Below are positions 1-8,233 of a stretch of 64,000 nt of DNA, piece after piece. The first letter of the stretch is position 1, and every line of letters starts with the position of its first letter. Source of the stretch: Vibrio sinensis. GTDB lineage: Bacteria > Pseudomonadota > Gammaproteobacteria > Enterobacterales > Vibrionaceae. The position numbers were made by a program, and so were the translations under genes. The notes beneath the pieces were generated by a model. It saw only the letters and a list, made by a program, of their open reading frames with translations. It had not been told where the DNA came from and searched no databases. Location: contig NZ_QVMU01000011.1 in assembly GCF_003605645.1 (NCBI RefSeq), positions 62,001 to 126,000 of the forward strand. The letters are read 5' to 3'.

Positions 1-304
1 TTGCAAGGGACTCAAAACCTTCTTTTACCAGATCAGAGCCAATTCCCTGATTGCGGTATTCTTCTTTGACCACCAGTGGTGCAAGCCCCTGCCAATTATA
101 ATCCTGGCCATCTAACGTTACAGGGCTAAACATAACGTGAGCAATCACTTCTCCCTCGTCAGTACAAGCGACTAACGATAGCGTTAAATGTCCATTTTCC
201 CTTAATTTCATTACCAAGTTAGCTTCCGCTTCCGTTGGAAATGTATTTTTCAATAATCTATCTATCGCTAACAGATCAGCGGGGGCTTCAGTTCGAATAA
301 GCAT
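1..304 (-). CDS. GNAT-family N-acetyltransferase (YhbS-like), 3' part cut by window edge
   Basis: About 101 N-terminal residues are visible, starting MLIRTEAPADLLAIDRLL; the C-terminus lies outside the window. The frame shows the GNAT pattern: an N-terminal helix after a short strand, a central strand pair (IAHVMFSPVTLDG), and the acetyl-CoA-binding segment APLVVKEEYRNQGIGSDL, whose NQGIGS matches the Q/RxxGxG/A motif. The start overlaps the 3' end of ubiT by 17 bp, so the two are probably translated from one transcript. In E. coli the yhbS acetyltransferase gene also sits beside yhbT (ubiT), which supports a YhbS-type assignment. The acetyl-acceptor substrate cannot be told from sequence. 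Confidence 0.85.
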   Translation of the reverse strand, partial: MLIRTEAPADLLAIDRLLKNTFPTEAEANLVMKLRENGHLTLSLVACTDEGEVIAHVMFSPVTLDGQDYNWQGLAPLVVKEEYRNQGIGSDLVKEGFESLA

Positions 305-815
305 GGGCTACCTCATTTTGCACTGGCGAAGATTGTACGCCTTTGTGCACAAAATCAGCTAGATGATTAAGCAACATTTGCAACGGCTTTGGCAAAAGAT
401 CCAAATCAACACTATCCATTAAGTTTTTAATTTCCAAACCTAATTCAGTATCCCCTTCAATGGAAAGTCGGCGTTGGAAGAACAACGTATCTGGATCTTC
501 TTTACGTCCAGCAATCAGCACTAAGTCGTTCAAGTTGCCGCTAAAAGAGACATCTTCTTGCATTGGCATATCTGCGACAACTAATTTGTCGTCTTCGTAA
601 CTGATATACCAACACAACTGCATATCACTTATTTCAACTTTCAACCATTTCCCGTCAAGGAACTCAAAATCACCATCTTCTAGTGCTTCTTGAAAGACCA
701 TTTTCAGCCCATCAAGCAAGGCTTTTTTTTGTACAGAACGAGGCAATAAGTGGACTGGAGATCGCAAAATTGATGCCGCATTTTGAACTAATTGAGTGCG
801 AATCTTGTTTATCAC
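288..815 (-). CDS. ubiT: Ubiquinone biosynthesis accessory factor UbiT (SCP2 lipid-binding domain)
   Basis: A 175-residue protein with an SCP2-like sterol/lipid-carrier domain over about residues 40-140. It ends in a short helical tail (LPKPLQMLLNHLADFVHKG) of the kind expected to contact membrane. In E. coli, UbiT with UbiU and UbiV supports oxygen-independent ubiquinone synthesis, probably by binding hydrophobic intermediates. The start is GTG (GTG ATA AAC), preceded by a GGATAAC ribosome-binding site; no ATG is suitably placed. Here ubiT diverges from ubiU-ubiV as in E. coli, but a cyclic-di-GMP gene lies between them. The role is inferred from family and context. Confidence 0.92.
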   Translation of the reverse strand: MINKIRTQLVQNAASILRSPVHLLPRSVQKKALLDGLKMVFQEALEDGDFEFLDGKWLKVEISDMQLCWYISYEDDKLVVADMPMQEDVSFSGNLNDLVLIAGRKEDPDTLFFQRRLSIEGDTELGLEIKNLMDSVDLDLLPKPLQMLLNHLADFVHKGVQSSPVQNEVAHAYSN

Positions 816-1007
816 GCGTGTTATCCGTTACTTTGTTAAATCAATGGTTCATCATAAGGGATGAATATTCTACGATTACTGTTATGTATCAAAAAACTTC
901 GTAAAGCCTCGACTCTTTTATCTCATAACAATCACGGCTATAGTAGTCACCTAACAGCGACGACTATGTAGACGGACTCTACAGCTCTTTGGAGACTTGG
1001 AAAACTG

Positions 1008-3047
1008 ATGCCATCGCAACAACTACAGCACTGGTTTACAAAGATTACGGCTCATGGCCCATTCTTTTCAGCAATTTTGGATAACCAACACAAATATGTG
1101 ATGGTCAATCAACGTTATTGTGAAATTGCCGGATTAAGTGAATCAGAATTGATAGGCATGAGCGATAGCCAGATCCTTGGACAGCAGTTTTATCATCATT
1201 TAAAGCCTTACTATGAGCGAGCTCTGCTTGGTGAAACGATTGAAGCAGAGATCATACTAAGTGAAATTAACCTCGAAACCAGTCTGCATATTAGCTTGAG
1301 CCCTCTTGAGGCAGAAGACAGCATTAAACATGTCGTCTTTCATGCTATTGATACGTCAGAAAAACATATTCTTATCCGGTCACTTGAAGAGTCCGAGGGG
1401 AAGTTTTCAACTCTGACATCATTACTTCCTGATGGGTTACTGCTTGTTGAAGATGACTGCATCATCTCTGCGAACCAATCTGCAGTGCGTCTACTTGGTT
1501 TTGAGTCCAACACAGACTTACTTGGTGAAGAGCTTTCTCGTTTGTTTGTGGATGAGAAAACAAAGACAGTATTCAATAACAAACTTGGACCAATTTTAAC
1601 CGAATCTCCTATTGTTTGTTTAACAGGCCCTCGTTGTGGGTTTGAGCGTAGAGTTCAACTCCAAGCTGATAACACCTTACTACTTGGGCAGAACTCGCAA
1701 CTCATCTTAATTCTCAACGCAGAAGACACACCGAAAAATCTATCCAACAAAACTCACGAAGACTCTCACATTGATTCGTTAACCGGTTTGTATAATCGCT
1801 TCGGATTTACTAAACGACTTGAACAACTCATTCACAATGAAACACCTCTGATTCTTCTTTATTTAGATATCGACAACTTTAAAAACATTAATGACTCACT
1901 TGGCCACCATATCGGTGACAAAGTCATCAAAGAAGTAGCATCTCGCCTTAAGCGCCTTTTACCACAACAAGCGGTTTTAGGGCATTTAGGAGGAGATGAA
2001 TTTGGTGTTATTCTGCCTGAGCCAGAAAACAACCGAATGGCTGAAGTCTTATCTGAGCGAATTATTGGTTTAATAAACCAACCTTTTGATTTACATCATT
2101 TCAGCAAGCGCTTGGCTTGTTCTATTGGTAGTGTTATCTACCCTGGAGATGGTAACGACGCACGTATTTTATTGCAAAATGCAGATACAGCGATGTATGA
2201 AGCGAAAGACCGTGGCCGTAATCGCCTAATCAAATTCAATGATCAAATGAACAAAGAAGCGCGTATGCGCTTATGGTTGGAAATTGAGTTACAAAAAGCA
2301 CTACAACAAAATGGTTTAGAAGTTTGGTATCAACCTAAAGTTAACGCACGTGATTTCAGCATTAATGGTGCAGAAGCTCTTATTCGCTGGAAGCATCCTG
2401 TTGAGGGTTACATAAGCCCAGGAGCTTTCATTCCTGTCGCTGAACGCGCTGGCTTAATTGAACATTTAGGTCGTGTCGTCATGCGCGAAGTTTTTTCGAC
2501 AGTAAAGCGTTGGAAACTTCAGGGGATCTTACCGGGTCGTGTCGCTATTAACTTATCTCCAGAACAGTTTGGTAATCCAAAACTGATTGATTACATGGAA
2601 AAGCTGTTGCGTACCACTGAGCTTGACCCTAATTGCATTACTTTCGAACTGACTGAAAGTGCAGTAATGAGCGACAGTGAACACACTTTACAAATGCTTA
2701 ATGCGATTAAAAAACTCGGGTTTTCACTATCGATTGATGACTTTGGTACTGGCTATTCTTCACTCTCTTATTTGGCAAGATTTCCATTAGATGAGCTCAA
2801 AATTGACCGTGCCTTTATTAATGAAATTGATATTCTGCCAAAGCAAATAACGGTTATCGAGAACATTATCAACCTAGGTAAATCTCTGAACTTATCTGTA
2901 GTTGCTGAGGGGGTAGAAACTCAACGTCAAGCAACCCTGTTATCAAATCTCAACTGTAACTCTATCCAAGGTTTCCATTTTTATCGCCCGCAACCGAAAC
3001 AAGAAGTCGAAGAGCTATTTGTTCAAAATCGTCGCCATAAAAACTAA
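1008..3047 (+). CDS. rocS: PAS-GGDEF-EAL cyclic-di-GMP turnover protein, RocS type
   Basis: A 679-residue cytoplasmic protein with no membrane segments. Two PAS-like regions (about residues 8-125 and 130-235) precede a GGDEF domain with an intact motif (GGDEF at 328-332) and an EAL domain with an intact motif (EAL at 456-458). Further EAL signatures are present: NLSPEQF, ELTESAV, DDFGTGYSSLSYL and the loop-6 VVAEGVET. Both catalytic halves look intact, so synthesis, degradation or both are possible; V. cholerae RocS is known for effects on motility and biofilm. The location beside ubiU matches V. cholerae rocS. The start has a GGAAAA ribosome-binding site. It probably has its own promoter in the 190-bp gap after ubiT. 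Confidence 0.88.
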   Translation: MPSQQLQHWFTKITAHGPFFSAILDNQHKYVMVNQRYCEIAGLSESELIGMSDSQILGQQFYHHLKPYYERALLGETIEAEIILSEINLETSLHISLSPLEAEDSIKHVVFHAIDTSEKHILIRSLEESEGKFSTLTSLLPDGLLLVEDDCIISANQSAVRLLGFESNTDLLGEELSRLFVDEKTKTVFNNKLGPILTESPIVCLTGPRCGFERRVQLQADNTLLLGQNSQLILILNAEDTPKNLSNKTHEDSHIDSLTGLYNRFGFTKRLEQLIHNETPLILLYLDIDNFKNINDSLGHHIGDKVIKEVASRLKRLLPQQAVLGHLGGDEFGVILPEPENNRMAEVLSERIIGLINQPFDLHHFSKRLACSIGSVIYPGDGNDARILLQNADTAMYEAKDRGRNRLIKFNDQMNKEARMRLWLEIELQKALQQNGLEVWYQPKVNARDFSINGAEALIRWKHPVEGYISPGAFIPVAERAGLIEHLGRVVMREVFSTVKRWKLQGILPGRVAINLSPEQFGNPKLIDYMEKLLRTTELDPNCITFELTESAVMSDSEHTLQMLNAIKKLGFSLSIDDFGTGYSSLSYLARFPLDELKIDRAFINEIDILPKQITVIENIINLGKSLNLSVVAEGVETQRQATLLSNLNCNSIQGFHFYRPQPKQEVEELFVQNRRHKN

Positions 3048-3202
3048 AATCAAGCTGATGTTATGATTTCACTCGCGTAAACCACTACTCCTGAATGGGT
3101 AAATCACGATTAACTCACTCAAACCTGCCTTACATCAAATTCCCCGTTCACATCTCTTCATAAAATACAGGACAACTTTGAAACAATTGCTTTAAGTGTC
3201 CT

Positions 3203-4216
3203 ATGGAACTTTTGTGTCCAGCAGGTAATTTACCTGCTCTAAAAACAGCGATCGATTGTGGCGCTGATGCCGTTTATATTGGTTTTAAAGATGATACCAA
3301 TGCTCGCCACTTTGCTGGTCTAAACTTCAACGGTAAAAAACTCGACAAGGCCGTACAATACGTCCACGACCATAAAAAAAAGATTCACGTTGCGTTGAAT
3401 ACTTTTGCTCATCCTGATGGATTTGAGCGTTGGACTAATGCTGTCGATTGCGCTGCTGATGTTGGCGTTGACGCGCTGATTGTCGCAGACATTGCTGTTC
3501 TTGATTATGCCGCGCGCAAATATCCAAATATGGAATTGCACTTATCGGTACAAGCTTCTGCAACCAATGTGGCAGCGGTAGAGTTTTACAAAAGTAACTT
3601 CAATATCAAACGTGTCGTTCTTCCTCGCGTGTTATCCATTCATCAAGTTAAACAACTTTCTCGTAATATGGTTGATGATGTTGAGTTGGAAGTTTTTGCG
3701 TTTGGTAGTTTATGTATCATGTCAGAGGGGCGTTGTTACCTTTCTTCCTACATGACTGGCGAATCTCCAAATACTGTGGGTGCTTGCTCTCCTGCAAAAT
3801 ATGTTCGCTGGCAAGAAACACCACAAGGGCTAGAGTCTCGCCTAAATGATATTCTAATTGATCGTTATAGTGCTGGAGAAAACGCAGGATATCCTACACT
3901 TTGTAAAGGTCGCTTTATTGCGGATATCGAAGGGGAGCCAAAACGCTATCATGCGTTAGAAGAGCCAACGAGCCTAAATACCCTTTCAATGCTTCCTGAA
4001 CTCTTTGCTGCCAATGTAGCTTCGGTAAAAATCGAAGGTCGTCAACGTAGCCCAGCTTATGTCGAGCAAGTGACTCGGACTTGGCGCGCTGCGATTGACC
4101 GCTACCAAGCGAACCCTGAAGCATATCGTGTTGAAGCTGCCTGGGATGCCACTTTGGCGAACGTCTCAGAGGGTACTCAAACAACATTAGGTGCGTATCA
4201 TCGCAAATGGCAATAG
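3203..4216 (+). CDS. ubiU: Ubiquinone biosynthesis protein UbiU (peptidase U32 family, 4Fe-4S)
   Basis: A 337-residue U32-family protein beginning MELLCPAGNLPALKTAID. Four cysteines, C171, C178, C195 and C234, have the same spacing as the [4Fe-4S] ligands C169, C176, C193 and C232 of E. coli UbiU. UbiU and UbiV form a heterodimer needed for ubiquinone ring hydroxylation without O2. The ubiV start follows 8 bp after the stop, so the pair is an operon. The ribosome-binding site is weak (AAGTG). The intact cysteine set argues for the ubiquinone role rather than a collagenase-like or tRNA-hydroxylation U32 member. Confidence 0.95.
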   Translation: MELLCPAGNLPALKTAIDCGADAVYIGFKDDTNARHFAGLNFNGKKLDKAVQYVHDHKKKIHVALNTFAHPDGFERWTNAVDCAADVGVDALIVADIAVLDYAARKYPNMELHLSVQASATNVAAVEFYKSNFNIKRVVLPRVLSIHQVKQLSRNMVDDVELEVFAFGSLCIMSEGRCYLSSYMTGESPNTVGACSPAKYVRWQETPQGLESRLNDILIDRYSAGENAGYPTLCKGRFIADIEGEPKRYHALEEPTSLNTLSMLPELFAANVASVKIEGRQRSPAYVEQVTRTWRAAIDRYQANPEAYRVEAAWDATLANVSEGTQTTLGAYHRKWQ

Positions 4217-4224
4217 AGGTTCGA

Positions 4225-5115
4225 ATGGACAATAAAATCAAATATGCATTAGGACCATTACTTTACTTTTGGCCTAAGCAAGACCTAGAAGCTTTTTACA
4301 AACAAGCTCAACAAAGCTCTGCGGACATTATCTACCTTGGCGAGTCGGTGTGCTCAAAACGCCGGGAAATGAAAACTCAGCATTGGCTAGATATCGCGAA
4401 AGAGCTTTCTTCAACTGGCAAACAAGTGGTGCTATCGACCATGGCGTTATTAGAGGCGCCAAGTGAAGTCACCATTTTGAAAAAGTACATCGACAATGGT
4501 GACTTTGCCATTGAAGCTAATGATGTATCAGCAATTCAACTGGCTGCAGAGCGAAAAGTACCATTTGTTGTTGGCCCAGCAGTCAATACCTACAACGCGC
4601 ATACGCTAAACCTATTTCTAAAACAAGGGATGACTCGTTGGTGTATGCCTGTTGAGCTATCACGTGAATGGCTTAGCAATGTACTGACTCAGTGTGAAGA
4701 AGTGGGTATCCGGGGTCAATTCGAAGTAGAAGTGTTCAGTCATGGGTACTTACCTCTTGCTTACTCCGCTCGCTGTTTTACAGCCCGCGCTGAAAACAAA
4801 GCAAAAGATGATTGCGAGACTTGTTGTATTAAGTATCCGACAGGTATTCAAGTTCGTAGCCAAGAAGGACAAGAAGTCTTTAACCTTAACGGTATTCAGA
4901 CACAGTCTGGTTACTGCTACAACTTAATCAATGACTTACCTAGCATGAATGGACTTGTAGATGTTGTTCGACTCAGTCCACTTGGCCTAGACACTTTCTC
5001 TGAGCTTGATAAGTTCCGCGCTAATGAATCTGGTAATAATCCAGAAAAAATCGCGGATCGCCAATGCAATGGCTATTGGCATCAACTTGCTGGATTAGCC
5101 GTTAAGCAAGACTAG
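4225..5115 (+). CDS. ubiV: Ubiquinone biosynthesis protein UbiV (peptidase U32 family, 4Fe-4S)
   Basis: A 296-residue U32 protein and partner of UbiU. I place the start at ATG 4225 (MDNKIKYALGPLLYFW), behind a GAGG ribosome-binding site; the frame is open up to 4207, but that extension overlaps ubiU and lacks family similarity. C43 (in GESVCSKRR) and a cluster near 184-201 (ARCFTARAEN, then DDCETCCIKYP) match the four cluster ligands of E. coli UbiV (C39, C180, C193, C197) with a constant offset of 4. A strong terminator follows at 5131. It functions in oxygen-independent ubiquinone hydroxylation. Confidence 0.94.
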   Translation: MDNKIKYALGPLLYFWPKQDLEAFYKQAQQSSADIIYLGESVCSKRREMKTQHWLDIAKELSSTGKQVVLSTMALLEAPSEVTILKKYIDNGDFAIEANDVSAIQLAAERKVPFVVGPAVNTYNAHTLNLFLKQGMTRWCMPVELSREWLSNVLTQCEEVGIRGQFEVEVFSHGYLPLAYSARCFTARAENKAKDDCETCCIKYPTGIQVRSQEGQEVFNLNGIQTQSGYCYNLINDLPSMNGLVDVVRLSPLGLDTFSELDKFRANESGNNPEKIADRQCNGYWHQLAGLAVKQD

Positions 5116-5130
5116 CGACTATCAAAATAG

Positions 5131-5158
5131 AAAAAGCGAGGGTTTCCCTCGCTTTTTT
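5131..5158. terminator. Bidirectional Rho-independent terminator between ubiV and the MATE gene
   Basis: Stem AAAAAGCGAGGG / CCCTCGCTTTTTT with a 3-nt loop, with A-tract and T-tract on both sides. It serves convergent ubiV (+) and the MATE gene (-). Confidence 0.92.
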
Positions 5159-5185
5159 ATTCTTTATGTTAATGAACCGGTTATA

Positions 5186-6526
5186 TCAATGAACTGATAC
5201 CGGTTGATCTGGTGCCAAAATAATTTTCTTGGTATCGCGCCAAAGCATCCACATAACCACGACACTCAGTGCGATATTAGACAACGGATAAGCAATCCAG
5301 ATTCCAGGAACGCCCATCAATTTTGGCATAATTAACAAAAACGGTAGCTGAATCAGCATATTTCCGATCGTCACAAACATAGCCTTGCTGCCTTTATTGA
5401 CCGATTGATAATATGCCCCAGCAACAACTAAGAAACCATCAAGGAACATCGCGAACATATGTAAGCGGACACCAATGATGGCATTCTCAATCAACTGTTC
5501 ATCACTAGAGTTGAATACCGATACAAATTCTCGAGGGAATAGATTCAGTAATACGACAAAAGCAATACCACCAAGCACTGCACTACCCATCGCGACTTTA
5601 AGTAACTTTCGGATATTATCCGTATTGCGAGCGCCATGGTTATAGCTCACCAAAGGCTGCATACCATTCGCAATCCCCTCAACCACTAAATAGTAGACCG
5701 TTACGATATAACCTAAAATTGCGTACGCACCAATTAGCAATGCATCACCATAGTCTGCAAACAAGTTGTTATGTAGCGCGACCATCATCGAACCATACGC
5801 ATACATAAAGAAACTAGAAGCACCGATTACAACAATCTGAGGTACTACTGCAAACTGTATACGCATATCAGAGAAAGTTAATCGCATACTGGCTTTAGAA
5901 GAAAAGAAGTATCCAACACCCAGTAAAGTCACGACAAACTGAGCAATTGCAGTAGCAATAGCTGCGCCTCTCAACTCCCAACCCAACCAAGCAATAAAAA
6001 TATAGTCCAGTACGATATTAATAATCGCACCGATGATCATAAGGATCGTTGCTAAGTTTGGACTACCATCATTACGCAATAAAAACGGAACTGCGATTGA
6101 ACCTAACGAAAAGACACACGCATAAATTAAGATATGGAGGTACTGGGTCCCTAATTCATAAATACGCCCCGTCGCACCTTGCCACAATAAAAAGCTATCG
6201 GAGAACAAGAACAGAATGGTAGCCACAATCGGGGCAAGGACCGCGAGCAAAACCAAACCTGTCGCAAGAATACTTTTTGCTTCAGACTCTTTTTGCTCAC
6301 CTTGCTTAATGGAAGCAAGCGCTCCGGTTCCGACACCAACTAACATACCAATACCGAGAATCGAGCCGATCACTGGCCACGACACATTGATACCTGCTAA
6401 TCCCTCAGCTCCTACGTAGCGGCCGATAAAAATACCATCGACCACTTGATATAAACCATTGACGAGCATCGCCGCTACGGTTGGAATTGCGTATTTCCAA
6501 AACTGTTTATAAATGGATGTTTGCAT
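5186..6526 (-). CDS. MATE family multidrug/Na+ efflux transporter
   Basis: A 446-residue polytopic membrane protein with about 12 hydrophobic segments and the MATE signature near the N-terminus (PTVAAMLVNGLYQVVDGIF), repeated in the second half. It probably exports cationic drugs or metabolites in exchange for Na+ or H+. The start is ATG 6526 (MQTSIYKQFW), behind GGTAAGAG; an upstream in-frame extension to 6547 would run through a palindromic operator. It lies 44 bp downstream of a MarR-type regulator on the same strand, with a palindrome in the gap, so regulation by that MarR is likely. I cannot assign it to a named MATE (VmrA, VcmA and others). Confidence 0.9.
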   Translation of the reverse strand: MQTSIYKQFWKYAIPTVAAMLVNGLYQVVDGIFIGRYVGAEGLAGINVSWPVIGSILGIGMLVGVGTGALASIKQGEQKESEAKSILATGLVLLAVLAPIVATILFLFSDSFLLWQGATGRIYELGTQYLHILIYACVFSLGSIAVPFLLRNDGSPNLATILMIIGAIINIVLDYIFIAWLGWELRGAAIATAIAQFVVTLLGVGYFFSSKASMRLTFSDMRIQFAVVPQIVVIGASSFFMYAYGSMMVALHNNLFADYGDALLIGAYAILGYIVTVYYLVVEGIANGMQPLVSYNHGARNTDNIRKLLKVAMGSAVLGGIAFVVLLNLFPREFVSVFNSSDEQLIENAIIGVRLHMFAMFLDGFLVVAGAYYQSVNKGSKAMFVTIGNMLIQLPFLLIMPKLMGVPGIWIAYPLSNIALSVVVMWMLWRDTKKIILAPDQPVSVH

Positions 6527-6538
6527 GACTCTTACCAA

Positions 6539-6555
6539 AGTTAGCAAGGCTAACT
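6539..6555. promoter_or_regulatory. Palindromic operator candidate upstream of the MATE gene
   Basis: Perfect inverted repeat AGTTAGC-aag-GCTAACT, 7-bp arms. It sits 12 bp before the MATE start codon and shares the core AGTTAG/CTAACT with the palindrome upstream of the adjacent marR-type gene, so it is probably a binding site for that regulator. Confidence 0.65.
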
Positions 6556-6570
6556 AAATAATTAAATTTT

Positions 6571-6981
6571 TTAATCGTGAAGGGCTTTTTCTAGTAATAA
6601 CACTAACTGCTTTGCTTCTTCTTCATTCAATCGACTTGTCATCTGAGCCGCCATATCCTTATATACGACTGTTTCTAATGACATATTTTTCATTGCACTC
6701 TCACTCAAAACAACACGCTTTGAACGAGCATCATCCTCACAAGCAATACGATTAACTAAACCTTTTTTCTCAAGTCTAACCACCATATTTGAAGCCGATG
6801 GTTTCGTTACGCGTAACTCTTCCGCTAGATCGGTAATTCGAATACCGCCCTCGCTATCTTGGATTACTTTCAGATAATCGTATTCATTAAAACTGAGTAA
6901 ACACAATGGATCCTCTTTCCCATGAACACGCCATGCTTTATAAGAAAACCGCTCTAAATTACTCAAACTTTTGGCTAGCAT
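6571..6981 (-). CDS. MarR-family transcriptional regulator
   Basis: A 136-residue MarR protein from ATG 6981 (MLAKSLSNLERFSYKAW), preceded by GGAAAA. The longer frame starting at 7008 would begin inside a 27-bp palindrome, which argues against it. A winged helix-turn-helix lies at about residues 40-105 (LTKP-type recognition helix: ITDLAEELRVTKPSASNMVVRLEKKGLV, given here only as the site of the motif). The wing region contains DDARSKRVVLSE. Helices at both ends would form the dimer. Upstream and downstream palindromes with a common core suggest autoregulation and control of the MATE gene. The ligand is unknown. Confidence 0.9.
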   Translation of the reverse strand: MLAKSLSNLERFSYKAWRVHGKEDPLCLLSFNEYDYLKVIQDSEGGIRITDLAEELRVTKPSASNMVVRLEKKGLVNRIACEDDARSKRVVLSESAMKNMSLETVVYKDMAAQMTSRLNEEEAKQLVLLLEKALHD

Positions 6982-6993
6982 TGCTTTTCCGCA

Positions 6994-7020
6994 AAAATAG
7001 TTAGTCAAGCTAACTATTTT
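6994..7020. promoter_or_regulatory. Palindromic operator candidate upstream of the marR-type gene
   Basis: Perfect 11-bp inverted repeat AAAATAGTTAG / CTAACTATTTT separated by 5 nt (TCAAG). It lies 12 bp upstream of the MarR start codon. Size and position suit a dimeric winged-helix repressor acting on its own promoter. Confidence 0.7.
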
Positions 7021-7046
7021 ACGGAAAGTACATTGAGATGCAATAA

Positions 7047-7075
7047 AAAAACCGCTGTGAAAAACAGCGGTTTTT
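7047..7075 (-). terminator. Rho-independent terminator after nlpI
   Basis: 12-bp stem AAAAACCGCTGT / ACAGCGGTTTTT with a 5-nt loop. It lies just downstream of nlpI and upstream of the marR-type promoter. The T-tract is present for the minus strand. Confidence 0.9.
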
Positions 7076-7096
7076 ATTCATTTGAAAGCCTCAACA

Positions 7097-7999
7097 CTAT
7101 TGTATTTTTGCCTGAGCGATACGCTCTGCTTGTACTTGCTCAAAAATGCGTCCTAATTCAAGGAAAGCATAGCGATGTTCTACATACTCATAGACGTTAA
7201 ACGAAATGGCTAATTTGTACATAGCGATTGCACTAGAAAACTCACCAGCTCGTTGATAACGCTTACCTAGATAAAAATACGTTTCCGTTAATCTTTGCGC
7301 CAATAACGTATTATCACCACGAGACTCAGTGAGAATAAAGCGGAACGCTTCTTCTTCAGATATTTGTCCTAAGCTTATTCCAACTAACATCCAACCCCAC
7401 TGCGTATCACGCGCTTGGTATTGTTGTGTTAACGTCTTAGTCGCTTGCTCTGGTTCCTTTTCGTATTGAATGATATAAGTCCATAACGCTCGAAAAGGAT
7501 CGCTTGGGGAATCAGAGTAATGCGTGTTGATCTCTTCCAACGCTAAATCAATTCGATCGCCATAGTATAAAGCTATCGCTCGATTTCTCGCGGCATAGGA
7601 GTTCTCTGGATCAAGCTCTAGCGTAGAATCAAATGCTTCATAAGCTAAGTCATACTCTCCAACCTCGGTGTAATACACACCCAGTAGATTAAATAATTCT
7701 GGTTGTGCGGGGTCGAAAGAGAGTGATTGATTATAGTCGAGTCTTGCTAGGCTTCTCATGCCTAAGCTATCGTAATAATTGCCTCGTTCGAACAACATTT
7801 TTGCTCGTACTTCATCGGACAAATTAGGACGAAGCAAAAGTTGACTCAAGCGTGCAATTTGCACTTCTTGCTGTGGATTGGCTTGTAATGGCACAGCCAT
7901 CGGGGGATATAACCATCGACCATCTTGATTAAAAGTTGAAGCACACCCAGAGGTAAGCAAAATAGTGAGGCCTAATGTCGCGGTTTGAAACCATTTCAC
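7097..7999 (-). CDS. nlpI: Lipoprotein NlpI (TPR adaptor of murein hydrolases)
   Basis: A 300-residue lipoprotein. Signal peptide and lipobox end LLTSGC, with the acylated cysteine at C19. Tetratricopeptide repeats start at about residue 63 (AKMLFERGNYYDSLGM; ELFNLLGVYYTEVGEYDLA; ENSYAARNRAIALYY) and a further repeat lies near the C-terminus. In E. coli, NlpI is an outer-membrane adaptor that scaffolds peptidoglycan endopeptidases and presents MepS to the protease Prc. Its place directly downstream of pnp is the conserved gammaproteobacterial order. A terminator separates it from pnp, so it probably also has its own promoter in the 230-bp gap. Confidence 0.94.
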   Translation of the reverse strand: MKWFQTATLGLTILLTSGCASTFNQDGRWLYPPMAVPLQANPQQEVQIARLSQLLLRPNLSDEVRAKMLFERGNYYDSLGMRSLARLDYNQSLSFDPAQPELFNLLGVYYTEVGEYDLAYEAFDSTLELDPENSYAARNRAIALYYGDRIDLALEEINTHYSDSPSDPFRALWTYIIQYEKEPEQATKTLTQQYQARDTQWGWMLVGISLGQISEEEAFRFILTESRGDNTLLAQRLTETYFYLGKRYQRAGEFSSAIAMYKLAISFNVYEYVEHRYAFLELGRIFEQVQAERIAQAKIQ

Positions 8000-8161
8000 A
8001 AATAATTACTCCTGTTAACAAACTAGAGTCTAGTCGGTTTTGTCCGCAGTCGTACCACTTTGCACAAACAATCCTGTAAATTTGTTCTTGCCGTTGTCTA
8101 TAAGCGGAAAATGAATTTCATGATGCAATAAAATCACTAAATAACATTTTCAAAATGGTAT

Positions 8162-8187
8162 AAAAAAGGGAGCTTAATGCTCCCTTT
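8162..8187 (-). terminator. Rho-independent terminator after pnp
   Basis: Stem AAAGGGAGC / GCTCCCTTT with loop TTAAT. The A-run at 8162-8167 supplies the U-tract for the leftward pnp transcript. Confidence 0.88.
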
Positions 8188-8233
8188 ATATCATGCTTTG
8201 CCTAGATTAGGCGAATAAAGCCAGTAATACAAA

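Noticed and set aside
816..1007. FNR site in front of ubiT or rocS
   Set aside because: TTGATTTAACAAA has only one good half-site; not enough to call.
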